A program made the translations under genes and the position numbers. DNA of 64,000 bases from Charina bottae (taxonomy: Eukaryota > Chordata > Lepidosauria > Squamata > Charinaidae): NCBI GenBank assembly GCA_023362775.1, contig JALMGJ010000014.1, positions 1,860,001 to 1,924,000 on the forward strand. Reading direction: 5' to 3'. The stretch's first letter is position 1; every line of letters starts with the position of its first letter. The notes beneath the pieces were generated by a model. The model was not told the DNA's origin. It worked only from the letters and a program-made list of their open reading frames with translations, and made no database searches. This document shows, piece by piece, positions 53,671 to 64,000 of the stretch.

Positions 53671-53975
53671 AGGGGGCGTGGTGGCTCAGCGGGTAAGACG
53701 CCAGGCTTGTCGATTGGAAGATCGCAAGTTCAGAGGTTCGATTCCCTAGCCCCGTGTGACGGAGTGAGCTCCCACACTAGCCCCAGCTCTTGCCAACGTA
53801 GCAATTTGAAAGCATGCAAATGCAAGTAGATTAATAGGAACCACTTTGGTGGGAAGGTAACAGCGTTCCGCGAGCGTCATGCTGGCCACATGACCGTGGA
53901 AGCGTCTTTGGACAACGCTGGCTCTTCGGCTAACAAACGGAGATGAGCACCGGCCCCTAGAGCCGGACACGACAC
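53671..53975 (+). repeat. Sauria SINE, near full length
   Basis: Head AGGGGGCGTGGTGGCTCAGC, box A TGGCTCAGCGGG, box B GGTTCGATTCC, body GGAACCACTTTGGTGGGAAG and 3' end CCCTAGAGCCGGACACGAC, passing into (CA)n. Confidence 0.9.
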
Positions 53976-53989
53976 ACACACACACACAC

Positions 53990-54597
53990 ATATATATTCT
54001 CTGCTATTGGATTCCTATTTTGTTGCTAGAGAACAGGTTGCAAATCTGAACTTTCAAGGTTTGTTTGGAATAAACAACAATATCCCTAAACATAAATAAC
54101 TGTAGTACGAGTTTGCAGGTAAGGGCTATTTCATCGAAGAGGTCACCATGATCTCAGCGACGCCTTTCCTTGGGTCAAAAGCAAAGGCATCTATCTGGGC
54201 AATCCCTGTTCCTGCCTTCATGCATCAACTTCTGCTCCCCCTCACCCCCCCCCCCTTGCTAAGAAGCACAGGCTGCTCCAGCTCTCCAGGAGATGGTTAG
54301 AGAACTAATTGCCTCTGGAAAAGTGCTGACAAGGCCAACCTCTGTAGTCTCCAGGTGTAATTGCTATTGACCCCACGGTCTGCAGTCTGGAGGTGCTTAG
54401 CATCTGAACACTGGCTGGACATATTTCTTTCTCCTTCTTCCTTGCCTGCTACTTAACAGTTGTTCACCTCAACTTTTATAGAGCTTCGTAAAATCCCTGG
54501 AAAGTTTGTTCCAAATCTGGGCCCAAGGCGGAAAGGAGAAGCGAGGGCTTTTTGGAAGTGAAACTCTAGCAGGACAAGGGGAAAGTGCAGGATGATG
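53990..54597. other. Unique interval
   Basis: A poly-C patch at 54245-54256. No gene recognised. Confidence 0.3.
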
Positions 54598-54605
54598 CTG
54601 TAAGT

Positions 54606-54980
54606 CAGAGCTTTCCAAACTTTTCATGTTGGTGACACACTTTTTAGACATGCATCATTTCGCGACACACTCTTACAGCAGGGCACAAGGCAGGCACGAG
54701 GACCTGCGCGTAATCACAGCAGGTTTGGAGGCAGCAGGGCACAAGGCAGGCACGAGGACCTGCGCGTAATCACAGCAGGTTTGGAGGCAGCAGGGCACAA
54801 GGCAGGCACGAGGACCTGCGTGGAATCACAGCAGGTTTGGAGGCAGCGAGGCACAAGGCAGGCACGAGGACCTGCGTGGAATCCTGGCAGGGCAGGTTTG
54901 GAGGCAGCAGCAGCCATGACACACCCAGACACTGCAGCCGACACACTAACGTGTCCCGACACACAGTTTGGAAAGCTCTG
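54606..54980. mobile_element. hAT-type miniature element with internal 56-bp tandem repeats
   Basis: Family CAGAGCTTTCCAAAC with both TIRs intact and a perfect 8-bp target duplication CTGTAAGT (54598-54605 and 54981-54988). The segment from CAGGGCACAAGGCAGGCAC to CAGGTTTGGAGGCAG is present four times (starts 54679, 54735, 54791, 54847; spacing 56 bp). The copies at 13982 and 21276 have it once. Intact ends with an enlarged centre mean the expansion happened in the element or its source. Confidence 0.93.
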
Positions 54981-54989
54981 CTGTAAGTA

Positions 54990-55589
54990 GTTTTAGAGAG
55001 AGAGGCACAATAAAGTTGAGAACATCTTCCCTGCTTGTTGCTAGCAATTGGGAAGGGGGAACTGCTGAAAGACAAATGGGGGGGAAAGAAAGTTAGCTTT
55101 GGCTGTCTCTCCTGGGGCCCTAAATTAGTTTCCTGCAGGAGAGGAATTCAATCAAGCAGTTTTAATTCTGATTTCTAACACATGATGGTCCAACAATTGT
55201 CATAACTTTGGCCATGTATCAGTTCTAGTCTCTGGTACATGGAGATTCACTTCTCTCTCTCTTGAACCTTCCCCTCAGTTAAAGCAAAATCGGCAGCTTT
55301 TATGAATTGTATTTTAAATGAGTTGTATATTTTAAACAATCTGCTTTCCTACTACTCTTTTATCTCCTGGTTTTGTCCACGTTTGGAGTTCCTTTTAATT
55401 TGTTTCCCCTCACAATTTTGCAAGCTTCCCTGAGGATCTGTTGATGGGTGGAACAGAAATCCCTCAGATCAATATGTACATTAAATCTGCTGTTACACTG
55501 AAAAGGGAATTGAAAAAGGGAATAATGACCATTTGATATGTGTGTGGGGGAAGCTGTGTAAAATGTATGTAGAACAAAATTCATCTAAT
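54990..55589. other. Unique interval
   Basis: No recognised feature. Confidence 0.3.
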
Positions 55590-55597
55590 GTTTAGAT

Positions 55598-55732
55598 CAG
55601 TGTTTCTCAACCTCAGCAACTTTAAGATGTGTGGACTTCAACTCCCAGAATCCCCCAGCCAGCATGGCTGTCTGGGGAATTCTGGGAGTTGAAGTCCAGA
55701 CATCTTAAAGTTGTTGAGGTTGAGAAACACTG
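55598..55732. mobile_element. hAT-type miniature element (family CAGTGTTTCTCAACC)
   Basis: Both TIRs are intact; perfect 8-bp target duplication GTTTAGAT (55590-55597 and 55733-55740), identical to that of the unrelated element at 41526. Confidence 0.95.
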
Positions 55733-55744
55733 GTTTAGATAATG

Positions 55745-57865
55745 TGACTCTTTCATCAGCCTTTCCTGATATTATCCTTTGAATTCATGTGATCCATCTT
55801 ATTATTAATGCTGTACAAGCTTCAATATTCAGGAGAATCTTCTGGACTTTATACAAGCACAGCACCTTTCTGCAAATTATTTAAGAAACCCATGTGAATT
55901 GACTCATGAAAGCAGCTGGATCTTTTTTCTTTCTTTTCAGGTTTGCATTAAAAAATTAGCACCAGGGATGCCGTGTTCATGCCTTTCTTCATGCCTTTCA
56001 GTGAGAAGACTGAAACACTCCCTCCAAATCATTTTAGAAGCATTCTCAGTCCGAATTATTACAAATTAAATTCTTCTCCCAATCTAGGGTCTATGAGGTC
56101 CTACATCAGGAATGGGGAAATATATGCTATCCCAAAACTGTATACATGGATCACCGATTTCTTCAATCTTTTTTTTCCCCACATTAGATTTCATTCCTTG
56201 TACTTCTTTCAACATGGCTTCTTCATCCATCTTCTTAATTTTCTAAGATTTATTCAATCAGCAGTTAATGATAGGTACTTCACCTAATTTCCATTTCCTT
56301 GAAATACAGAATGTTAACATTGTAGTCAGGCTTCCAACAAATCTGTATGAATACTATTAATGTGACCTTTTAACAAATCTAACAAAAATGATAGATTAGA
56401 GAGAGGAAGATCACCCCTTATTATCTCAGGCAGGCTGTTATTTATTTCCAAAAAATGATTTAATTTTAACCACCCTCCCACCAGATGGCTCTCATATCTA
56501 CCCAATCATTAAATAAAATGTGGCTTTATCTGTGTGGTTCATATTAAAAAGCTAGTTTAGAATACCATCAGAAAAGATCCTAAACAAATATTCGGATTTT
56601 GAATAATGGGGCCAACTAAACACACATGCATCATTTCCTTCAACTGCAATGTGGCCGTTATGTCTAATTCCAGGAACAAACCTTAATGGTCTCTGACATT
56701 AGGGAAAAGGCTCGGATCTCCAAAGAAGGAAGCCAGCATTGGCTCCCCTTCTTTTTGTTCTTTGCTGAACAAACCTCAGGCTAGCCTAAATAAACTCACT
56801 TTCATTTTTAGTAAGGAGACAGAGAAATCTGAATCTCTGAGACTGGTTCTTCAGCCTCTGACTAGACCCAGGAAGAACTACGGAACAACTGAAGTTGCTC
56901 TGCCATTATACAGGATATTGTTTGCTACCAGGTCAGACAATTTCTCCATACAGTTTCTTTACCATCTCCTGCCACTGATCCTCTAAGAAGCAAAGCCATG
57001 GCTTAAATCAGGAGCCTTCTCTGTCCATATCCTGTGCTCTTCCACTGAACGTGGCTTTTTCTTCTTTCCAGCCATGTTCCTTCATGGATGTCTTTTGAGC
57101 TCCTTGATGCCTTTCCCTCTGCTAATTATGAGTGCATGGCTCCAATGGTGGTTTAAAGATTGTATTAGTCCTATCAAACCATTTTAAAAGCCAGCTAACT
57201 ATAATCCCATATGTGCACTGCTTACACAACACACTTACCTAGAGCAGTTAAAAAACCTGGTGGCTGCATTTGAACAGCATGCTAAACCGACTTAAGTTTA
57301 GGGTGTTAATTTAGGAACCAGGTTGAGTGTGTTACATGAATTCAGCCTGTGCTTACAAGTTTCTCTGTGTAGGTTCTTTTTATGTAAATGAGCCTATTTC
57401 CAAATTCCTTTTGGCACATGCCAAAGAAATCAATTAAGGAATCCTTCCAGTCTACAAGATATGGTACCCAATCGACTTAATAAGTTAGGCCAGGAAACCA
57501 AAGGAAGACAGCTAGAATAAATTTATGAATCCATTCTCAAAGTTTATTTTTAAATCTATGGCCACCGAGCCTCGAATATAAAGAAATCATAAATTCCTCT
57601 GAGTGTAATGAACTCGGAATGAACCCAAGAACCATTCTCAATAAATATGGCTGATTCAAAACACAATCTGCTAATCTGATCAAACCGGGGGCCTTTTAAT
57701 TAACCATTCATTACTGAATCCTCCAATTTGGATGCCTAGGGTCTAATTTGATAGAGAATCCACTGTGGGAACAGTGTGCGTTGCTTTCTAGTTGTCAATT
57801 CCAAAAACTACAGCTGGCAGAAAGCATTCCCATCCTTTTACAAGGGGGGAAATTTAAACTAGTGA
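55745..57865. other. Large repeat-free interval
   Basis: About 2.1 kb, AT-rich. The stretch 57590-57750 (with GATCAAACCGGGGGCC and TTTTAATTAACCATTC) reads like possible conserved non-coding DNA. No gene recognised. Confidence 0.3.
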
Positions 57866-57868
57866 ATG

Positions 57869-57897
57869 GCATCCATCCATCCATCCATCCATCCATC
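57869..57897. repeat. (CATC)n microsatellite
   Basis: Seven CATC units. Confidence 0.9.
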
Positions 57898-58093
57898 TCC
57901 CCATGGAGTTTTTCAGTTCTGCTACTAGAGCAACCACTGAAGGGGAATCCTGGGCTTGAGAAATCCAGAATCTGCTAGACCAGGTGAAAACAGGGTTAGT
58001 GATTCAGGTTCAGTGTGTTGTGAGAACTCTGTCATTGTCTTAGACCACAGTGTGAACCCCATCATATCAAGCCCTTGTAGGGTTGATTAATAT

Positions 58094-58161
58094 CAGTATT
58101 TTTCAAACTTGGCAACTTTAAGATGTGTGGACTTCATCTCCCCAAATTCCCCAGCCAGACC
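58094..58161. mobile_element. Left half of a hAT-type miniature element
   Basis: CAGTATTTTTCAAACTTGGC through CCCCAGCCAGAC. The second arm is missing; a Sauria SINE starts about 12 bp later. Confidence 0.75.
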
Positions 58162-58172
58162 CTTTCCATGAG

Positions 58173-58499
58173 TAAAAGGTAAAGGTTCCCCCCACACATT
58201 TGTGCAGTCGTGTCTGACTCTAGGGGCCGGTGCTCATCTCCGTTTGTTAGCTGAAGAGCCAGTGTTGTCTGAAGACGCTTCCACGGTCATGTGGCCGCAT
58301 GACGCACGCGGAACGCTGTTACCTACCCACCGAAGTGGTACCTATTAATCTACTTGCATTTGCATGCTTTCAAATTGCTAGGTTGGCAAATGCTGGGGCG
58401 AGTGTGAGAGCTCACTCCGTCACGCGGGGCTAGGGATTTGAACCTGCGATCTTCCGATCGACAAGCCTGGCATTTTACCCGCTGAGCCACCATGCCCCT
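58173..58499 (-). repeat. Sauria SINE, near full length
   Basis: Minus strand: GAGGGGCATGGTGGCTCAGC head, box A, GATCGCAGGTTCAAATCCC (box B), body as in the copy at 11490, and Bov-B-like end with CCTTTACC tail. Confidence 0.9.
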
Positions 58500-58504
58500 C
58501 ATTT

Positions 58505-59920
58505 CAAAATGGCAGGAAACCATTCTTCAGCAGTGAGATAGCTGACTCCAAGGGTGGCAGAAAAGATGTCCATGCACTGTGATTTACCCTCCTTATATTA
58601 CAATCACTTTTTTTTTCCTTTCCAACCCATCAGAATGTTGGAAAGAAATTAGCTAAAGTAAATAGAGATTCTGTCCATTGGTCTGAACATCTGTCCATCG
58701 GCATGATAACTCTCGGGGATCAAATTTGATGTGGGGGAAAGAAACTGGCAAGGTCAAGTTTGAAAATGAGCTGGAGGTGGCTAGGGGCTTTGGATTAAAA
58801 AAAAAAATCCCCCCAAATCCCCCTCCTACATCCCTATGGGAGAGGTGGGTGGGCAACAGTTCAGAATGTTGGCAACTGCCCCCTCTAAGCCTGTATATGC
58901 TGTATATACAATGCACAGACCCACACAAATGTATTGTTCCTGGGGTTAGAAAGAATTGCAAAAGCTGTGCTCTTAAAAGATCTGATTGACAGTGCTTCTC
59001 CAAAGTGGCTGTCTTTCTGTAAGAGCTGTACAAGCGAGAAGACACAGCTTTGTTGGAGAGAAGGAACAAATGTTTTGTGCTCCTCACTTGCATAACCTCT
59101 CAAAGAAATTTCCTGGCTGGGTGAATGAAGCAAGTTTGTTATACATTTATTTACAAGTGGGGTCTGTTTTTTTTAAAAAAAATCTCCCCTCCCTCTTAGA
59201 CTCCACTACGCAGCGTTCGCTGGAACATGGATGGCTGCGAGTACAAGTGGCAGGCTGCATGACCGTTTTGACACACACAGAGGGTGCGCGCTATCTAGCC
59301 ATAGCTTGTTGCCAAGCTTCAAGGTTCATTGTTCCCATCTTTGCTAAAGAACCTTTCAAATGTGCTGCTCCTTATTGGCGATGTTCAAAAAATAAGAAGA
59401 GAGGGGAGGAGGAATGTGCCTCGTACATCTGTGCAGGGAGAAGTCACTTGATGGTTCGATTTGTCTTTCATTCTGATGTCTTCTTTGCTTTTAGCACCTG
59501 TCCTTTGGTTCTGTGCTCCTGCGTGCAGTCAATCATTCTGCCACGCTGCCAATAACATACATCATATGACAGCATAAGTTGGGAGGGGGAGAATGGTTAC
59601 CATTTCTCTGTTCATTTAAAATGTACTAAAAAAAAAGGGAGAGAAACAGAAAGAAAGGACTTGATGATGGTAACTAGTGAATGATTTATTTTCTTCTTTT
59701 TGAAACTGTCCTGGAAATCATCGCCACCTCTTAAAGAATAATTAAAAAAAGACACTGCTCTGATACGTTGCTGTCTATCATGGCTGAATCATTTACACCC
59801 ATTGAGAAGTGGTAAATCCTGTTCCTGCCAAGGGATGGGTTCCTGGTATCAGTTTCCAAGGGTGGGCAGGGTTGAAAAAACAGTGGGTTGGTCCAGGGCC
59901 AAAATGGACTATGTCCCCAT
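58505..59920. other. Unique interval with a 189-codon chance frame
   Basis: The plus-strand frame 58986-59555 is unusually long for this window but shows no domain, and its Cys/Ser-rich translation does not resemble a known protein. Conserved non-coding DNA is another possibility. Confidence 0.3.
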
Positions 59921-59925
59921 TCCCC

Positions 59926-60212
59926 TTCCCTCTTTCCTTTCCTTTCCTTTCCTTTCCTTTCCTTTCCTTTCCTTTCCTTTCCTTTCCTTTCCTTTCCTTT
60001 CTCCTCTCCTTTCTCCATTCCTTTCCTTTCTCCATTCCTTTCCTTTCCTTTCTCCATTCCTTTCCTTTCTCCTTTCCTTTCTCCTTTCCTTTCCTTTCCT
60101 TTCTCCTTTCCTTTCTCCTTTCCTTTCCTTTCTCCTTTTCCTCCTTCCTTCCTTCCTTCCTTCCTTCCTTCCTTCCTTCCTTCCTTCCTTCCTTCCTTCC
60201 TTCCTTCCTCTC
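59926..60212. repeat. Long polypyrimidine tract (CCTTT)n, (TTTCTCC)n, (TTCC)n
   Basis: About 285 bases, nearly all C or T on the plus strand, in three phases: pure CCTTT at 59936-60000, mixed CTCC/TTTCC to about 60140, then pure TTCC. Open frames here are artefacts. Confidence 0.97.
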
Positions 60213-60225
60213 CCTGCTAATCCCC

Positions 60226-60489
60226 TGTAATGGTATGTGGGAATGCTCTTGGGAGGCTGGGCCCAGAGATGCTGCCTAGGGAACAGTCAGATAAGAGACG
60301 GCTTAGCCTGCAGCTGGATGGTGGGCAGGGCAAGAGGCTCAGAAGAGACCATCCCTGATTTCTTGGGTGTAAAGAATATGGGAGAATTGTACTTTCAGAC
60401 TTGCAAGGTTCTGTTAATGTAGTCTTAAAATAAAGTAGAATTAGCTCATCTGGTCATGCTTCTTGTCCGGTCTCCTGGGAAGGCTGACA
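60226..60489 (+). mobile_element. Solo LTR with 5-bp target duplication
   Basis: Starts TGTAATGGTATGTGGGAATG, ends GGGAAGGCTGACA, with flanks TCCCC at 60221-60225 and 60490-60494. Contains AATAAAGTAGAATTAGCTC (polyadenylation-type signal) and GATGCTGCCTAGGGAACAG. It aligns along its length with the minus-strand copy at 23804. TG..CA ends with a 5-bp duplication indicate integrase-mediated insertion, then LTR-LTR recombination. Confidence 0.85.
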
Positions 60490-60494
60490 TCCCC

Positions 60495-60955
60495 TTTTTA
60501 TATGTTTTCCTGATACCTTTTCTCCCTGTTTCCAGCACCCTTCTTTATGTCCTCCTTCATCCCCTTACAGCAGGTTATTAGAGAAAGAAGTGGCCACTCT
60601 AATCAGAGTCTGAAGTGGTCACTTGCAAAGAGCCTCTGAAACTAGGCCTGAGGCCACATGTAGCTTAGGGCCATAGGTTGCCCCCTCCCACACACATCAG
60701 AAGAATATTCTGGAGGGTGGCCTGCATCTTGCCATATGGATCAAAGTCAGCAGAAGTTCACGCAACATTCTAAAGGGCCTTTGGAAACATCATATATTCC
60801 AGCTGAAAGACATTCCGGTCTCCCTCGGTCTTGCTTCATCTGCCTGACCACTATAAGGCTGGGAGGGGACAGGCAAGTAATCATGGTCTCTTTTATGGAT
60901 CCACAAAATCCTAAACTTAGTTTAGCAATGGAAGTTGGATAAGTTCTTATTTCCC
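60495..60955. other. Unique interval
   Basis: No recognised feature. Confidence 0.3.
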
Positions 60956-60959
60956 ATCT

Positions 60960-61165
60960 TGAATTTTATATTATTTTATATTTTATATTATTTTATATTT
61001 TATATTATTTTATATTTTATATTTTTATATTTGTAGTTATATTGAATTGTTTTTTAGCGATCTGCCATTTTTATTATTGTAAGCTGCCCAGAGTCGTCAT
61101 ACACGAGATGGGTGGTAGAGAAATTGAATGAATGAATGAATGAATGAATGAATGAATGAATGAAA
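60960..61165 (+). repeat. LINE 3' tail with (ATTTTATATT)n and (TGAA)n
   Basis: Tandem decamer ATTTTATATT at 60963-61025, then TGTAAGCTGCCCAGAGTCG and GATGGGTGGTAGAGAAATTG, ending in ten TGAA/GAAT units. Confidence 0.75.
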
Positions 61166-61169
61166 TAAA

Positions 61170-62370
61170 CATGGCAGCCACAAAGACCTTGCTGTCTGAG
61201 GAAGAGCTCAAATAGGTCAACCCCAAATGTCTGGCTCCTACCAGGAAATGTATTGGAGGGCTGAGCCATGCTTACCATGTATTCCCTCTAAACTAGCCTG
61301 CTGCCATCTTGCCAATGTTAAAATAAGTTCAACTTTGTAGATAAAAATGGGGTGCCAGATTGCCCATTGCTTCTCCCAGCCTTAGTATGACCAACTATTT
61401 AAAATTTCAGATATGACTTTATGCCCTCATCAGTCTGCCTCTGTTCTCTCCACCTCACTGATGCTGCTTGAAGGAGGCATGAGGAAATGTGTGTCCTCAC
61501 TTCTCCTTTGTAGGTCTCTACTTCAAGGAGGTCAGATTTCAAGGAAAGACGCTCAGTGCACAATCTTGTCATACGCACTTTCTTCTTAGCAGCCCAGGCA
61601 TCTGGTAGGGCCAGGCATGATTTTGTTCAACTTTGATGGTGCACTAGTCACATCAGTGCTTGTTGGAAAAGCCTCTTCTGAGGTCCTGGAGGATCCCTGG
61701 TGGTCTATGTAGACATCATGGATGAATCAATGGTTTGTCATGGTACTATATTCTGAGGACATACGCTCCATTTCTACCATCCTAGAAAGTAGAATCAGCT
61801 TCAGAAAAGCCCAAAGATATGAGAACGTACAGACTCCCCTTTCTGCCTGTAACGACCTCCTCCTTGGATATCAACTCAGTAATTCTTAGCACGAGCCATA
61901 GCAGGATATGAAAGAATACTGTTTATTGAAACATATAAGCAAGATCCATGTAAAGAGCAGATTAACTGAAAAAAGTGCCAACATTCCCTTTTACACCCTC
62001 TCCTTCTCACACACCTCCTCACGCCCCCTTCCTATTTCACCCGGTTCCCATTACATTACAATGTCAGTTTTCTGAAGGCCCCAGATGTATGACCTTGGAA
62101 CCTAGTACTGCTGTCTTCCCGCCTGGACGCTGCATTCCATCCTTCTCTCTACCAAGCATCCCACTGCCTGCTAAGCCTGTCTAACACTACAGACCCTCAG
62201 CCCTCTAGCAACTACATGCTCCATCTAGCTTTAACGTCTGTTCCTTTACTTAACCCATCCCAGCCTATTCTAGCATCCTAGCAGCATGACAGGATACCAT
62301 CCTGATACTGCCAGGCTATCAAGAGGACATTTGGCCTAGAAAGTGGAGAAGAATCTACTTCCATCTATAT
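61170..62370. other. Unique interval
   Basis: About 1.2 kb without recognised features. Confidence 0.35.
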
Positions 62371-62371
62371 C

Positions 62372-62465
62372 AGGGGTAAGCCAGCTGGTGCCCTGCAGAT
62401 GTTTTGGCCTACAATTCCACAGTCTCCAACCATTAGTCTAGTTTGCTGGAGCCAATTGGTGCTCT
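62372..62465. repeat. Half of a hAT-like miniature element
   Basis: CAGGGGTAAGCCAGCTGGTG, CCCTGCAGATGTTTTGGCC and TACAATTCC match one arm of a palindromic amniote element (GGTGCCCTCCAGATGTTTTG); the other arm is degraded. Confidence 0.6.
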
Positions 62466-62469
62466 TGTC

Positions 62470-63405
62470 GAACACCTTTGAATGGCTACCATTCCCTCCC
62501 TCTTTTTTGCACCAAATACTTACTGTAGCTGTCCCTGCCAGTGACTAATTGCAAGGCAAACAATCCACACAGCCACTGCCAAGGCTTTCTTGTCTGTTAC
62601 GCAGGTAAGTTTCTTTCCCACAACAATGCCTGCCTTGTCCCTCCATTTTTCATGTTTGACTGTAGCTGGCTAGAACAATGCAGGAAAGGCGGCAAAGGAG
62701 AAAGAGGGAGATTTATCCCAGTCAGCCCGCAATGGGAGCTGACAGGCTTTGTAGTGTTACATGCCTGATACCGAAAGAAAGCCCATTGTACTGTGGAGTG
62801 CAGGAGAGACTTCTTTGTGGAAGCCTCTCAGGTTTCTCTCTTGCTTTTAATTAATAGAATGTCCATCACTGCCTCCCATAGAATGGGGAGATAGAAGCAT
62901 ATTTTTCTAGCTAGAGAAAGCACCAGTGGCTATTCCAGGCTACCAAGCAAACCTCAGGGCAAGAGAGCCAAAAGGATTACATCATCGGAGCATCTTCCCT
63001 ACAAGAAAGGTTACATCCCAAAGAACCCTTCAGTGTTTTTTTTTTTTTTTTTAAAGGTAAGGTCTCCTCCGGGTCAAGCTCAACCCCTGCTGATGCCAGG
63101 GACATTTTCTTGTGGTTTTCTTTGCAACACCAGCGACTTTTCTTTTTCCTTTTTTGCTATTACCATCTTCTGTTTAGGTGACAGCCCCACCAGGTAGACC
63201 AGACCGGTCATCAATTCCACAGGAAGGCTACTTTTATGGAGACTGGCTATCGTAAGTCTGATTGTGCTGCATATCATCCCTTTCTTATACTCATGTGAAT
63301 TAGAGAGGTGTCTCTCGTATCCTCTTCCACATCTTTTCTGCTTGTTTTGGATTTAAGATATGTTTTCCTCATCACCACTTTGGTAACAGATCTCACTTAT
63401 CTCCG
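62470..63405. other. Unique interval
   Basis: A poly-T run at 63036-63053. No gene recognised. Confidence 0.3.
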
Positions 63406-63409
63406 TCAA

Positions 63410-63460
63410 GGAGAGAGAGAGAGAGAGGGAGAGAGAGGGAGGGAGGGAGGGAGGGAGGAA
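63410..63460. repeat. (GA)n / (GGGA)n purine microsatellite
   Basis: GAGAGAGA grading into GGGAGGGAGGGA. Confidence 0.9.
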
Positions 63461-63834
63461 ACAGGTTCCACTGGAAAAAGTAGCAGTTAGATGAACAAGA
63501 GCTCTATCTTGACTATGGATGAATAAACCATATTTCTGGGGTGATTCAAAACCCTACAGAACATGTACATGGATCTGAGAATGTGGATGGAGTCAGCCCA
63601 TGATACACACTTTGAGTAGACTGTTGTATTTTGACATTGACATAATTCACATGTACCATTATACAATTTGTTTGCATGCCGCCACCCACTATGGTTTCTT
63701 GCAATGTGTGAACCAAGCCAAGAGAATACTGGCTTAATGCAACATGTGAACCCAGCTACTGATTCCATCAAACACCCACGTAAGGGCTTTGAAGGAAGAC
63801 AGCATGCCTATCTGGGGTTGCACTTTGGCACCTG

Positions 63835-63930
63835 CTAAACCAGCCTTCCCCACCCTGCCGCCTCTCAGCTGTGGACTACAATTCAGAAGCTCCAGCAGTC
63901 TTCCAAGTTTCAACTTGGAGGTCATGGGAG
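63835..63930. repeat. Remnant of a hAT-like miniature element
   Basis: ACCAGCCTTCCCCACCCTG followed by GTGGACTACAATTCAGAAGC; only one arm recognisable. Confidence 0.45.
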
Positions 63931-64000
63931 TGACAAAGGTGAGCTAAACTGGCCTCTTCTCCCCCCCACCCCCTCTGGATAGACACATCCCTGTCCACTA

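Noticed and set aside
53393..53672. Cys/Val or Arg/His-rich short proteins
   Set aside because: Translation of CA/GACA microsatellite.
53680..53755. tRNA gene in the Sauria SINE head
   Set aside because: tRNA-like promoter of a SINE followed by the SINE body; three related copies in the window.
58986..59555. 189-codon gene
   Set aside because: Translation is Cys/Ser-rich without domain; passes through a poly-A/T patch; likely a chance frame.
59802..60279. Phe/Ser/Pro-rich proteins in three frames
   Set aside because: All three frames are open because of the polypyrimidine repeat.

Overview
The window looks like squamate reptile nuclear DNA, most likely a snake or toxicoferan lizard. It carries Sauria-type SINEs with Bov-B-like ends, CR1/L2-like LINE tails, Penelope-like elements, many non-autonomous hAT transposons and abundant microsatellites. 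There is no operon, no bacterial-style gene, no recognisable host tRNA or rRNA gene and no multi-exon host gene that I can follow. Most long open frames are by-products of repeats. This assignment rests on repeat family recognition from memory, not on a database search.

Layout. 0-11 kb is dominated by three copies of a tRNA-derived SINE whose internal part has been amplified into tandem arrays of a 102-bp unit (6, 6 and 11 copies). A normal single-copy relative lies at 33.0 kb and a sister subfamily member at 1.24 kb. 11-29 kb holds Sauria SINEs, two Tigger-like elements, hAT miniature elements with clear 8-bp target duplications, a solo LTR and LINE tails. 29.6-29.9 kb is a miniature head-to-head Penelope-like element with its own target duplication. 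32.7-33.25 kb is a hAT element split by a SINE. 35.4-36.0 kb is the 3' end of an R4/Dong-like LINE with the PD..D nuclease motif. 37.8-38.1 kb has two hAT miniatures side by side. 42.3-43.7 kb is the best protein-coding unit, a 5'-truncated Penelope-like element encoding the C-terminal reverse transcriptase and a GIY-YIG nuclease, followed by a terminal repeat with a hammerhead-like motif. 46.7-46.97 kb (minus strand) contains a candidate terminal coding exon of an unrecognised host protein with a good splice acceptor. 49.0-50.3 kb is a head-to-head fusion of two different Penelope-like families. 50.4-64 kb has LINE tails, Sauria SINEs, a hAT miniature that also amplified an internal 56-bp unit, a second solo LTR with a 5-bp target duplication and a long polypyrimidine tract.

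How the parts relate. The non-autonomous elements depend on enzymes encoded elsewhere: Bov-B-type LINE machinery for Sauria SINEs and a hAT transposase for the miniatures. The hAT target duplications all carry a central TA (nnnTAnnn), which points to a Buster-type transposase. The Penelope-like ORF is the only enzyme in the window with both catalytic signatures on one protein, and its 5' part is missing. The intervals between repeats are probably intergenic or intronic. A few (8.7-9.1, 33.5-34.1, 57.5-57.8 kb) read like possible conserved non-coding DNA, but that cannot be shown from one sequence.
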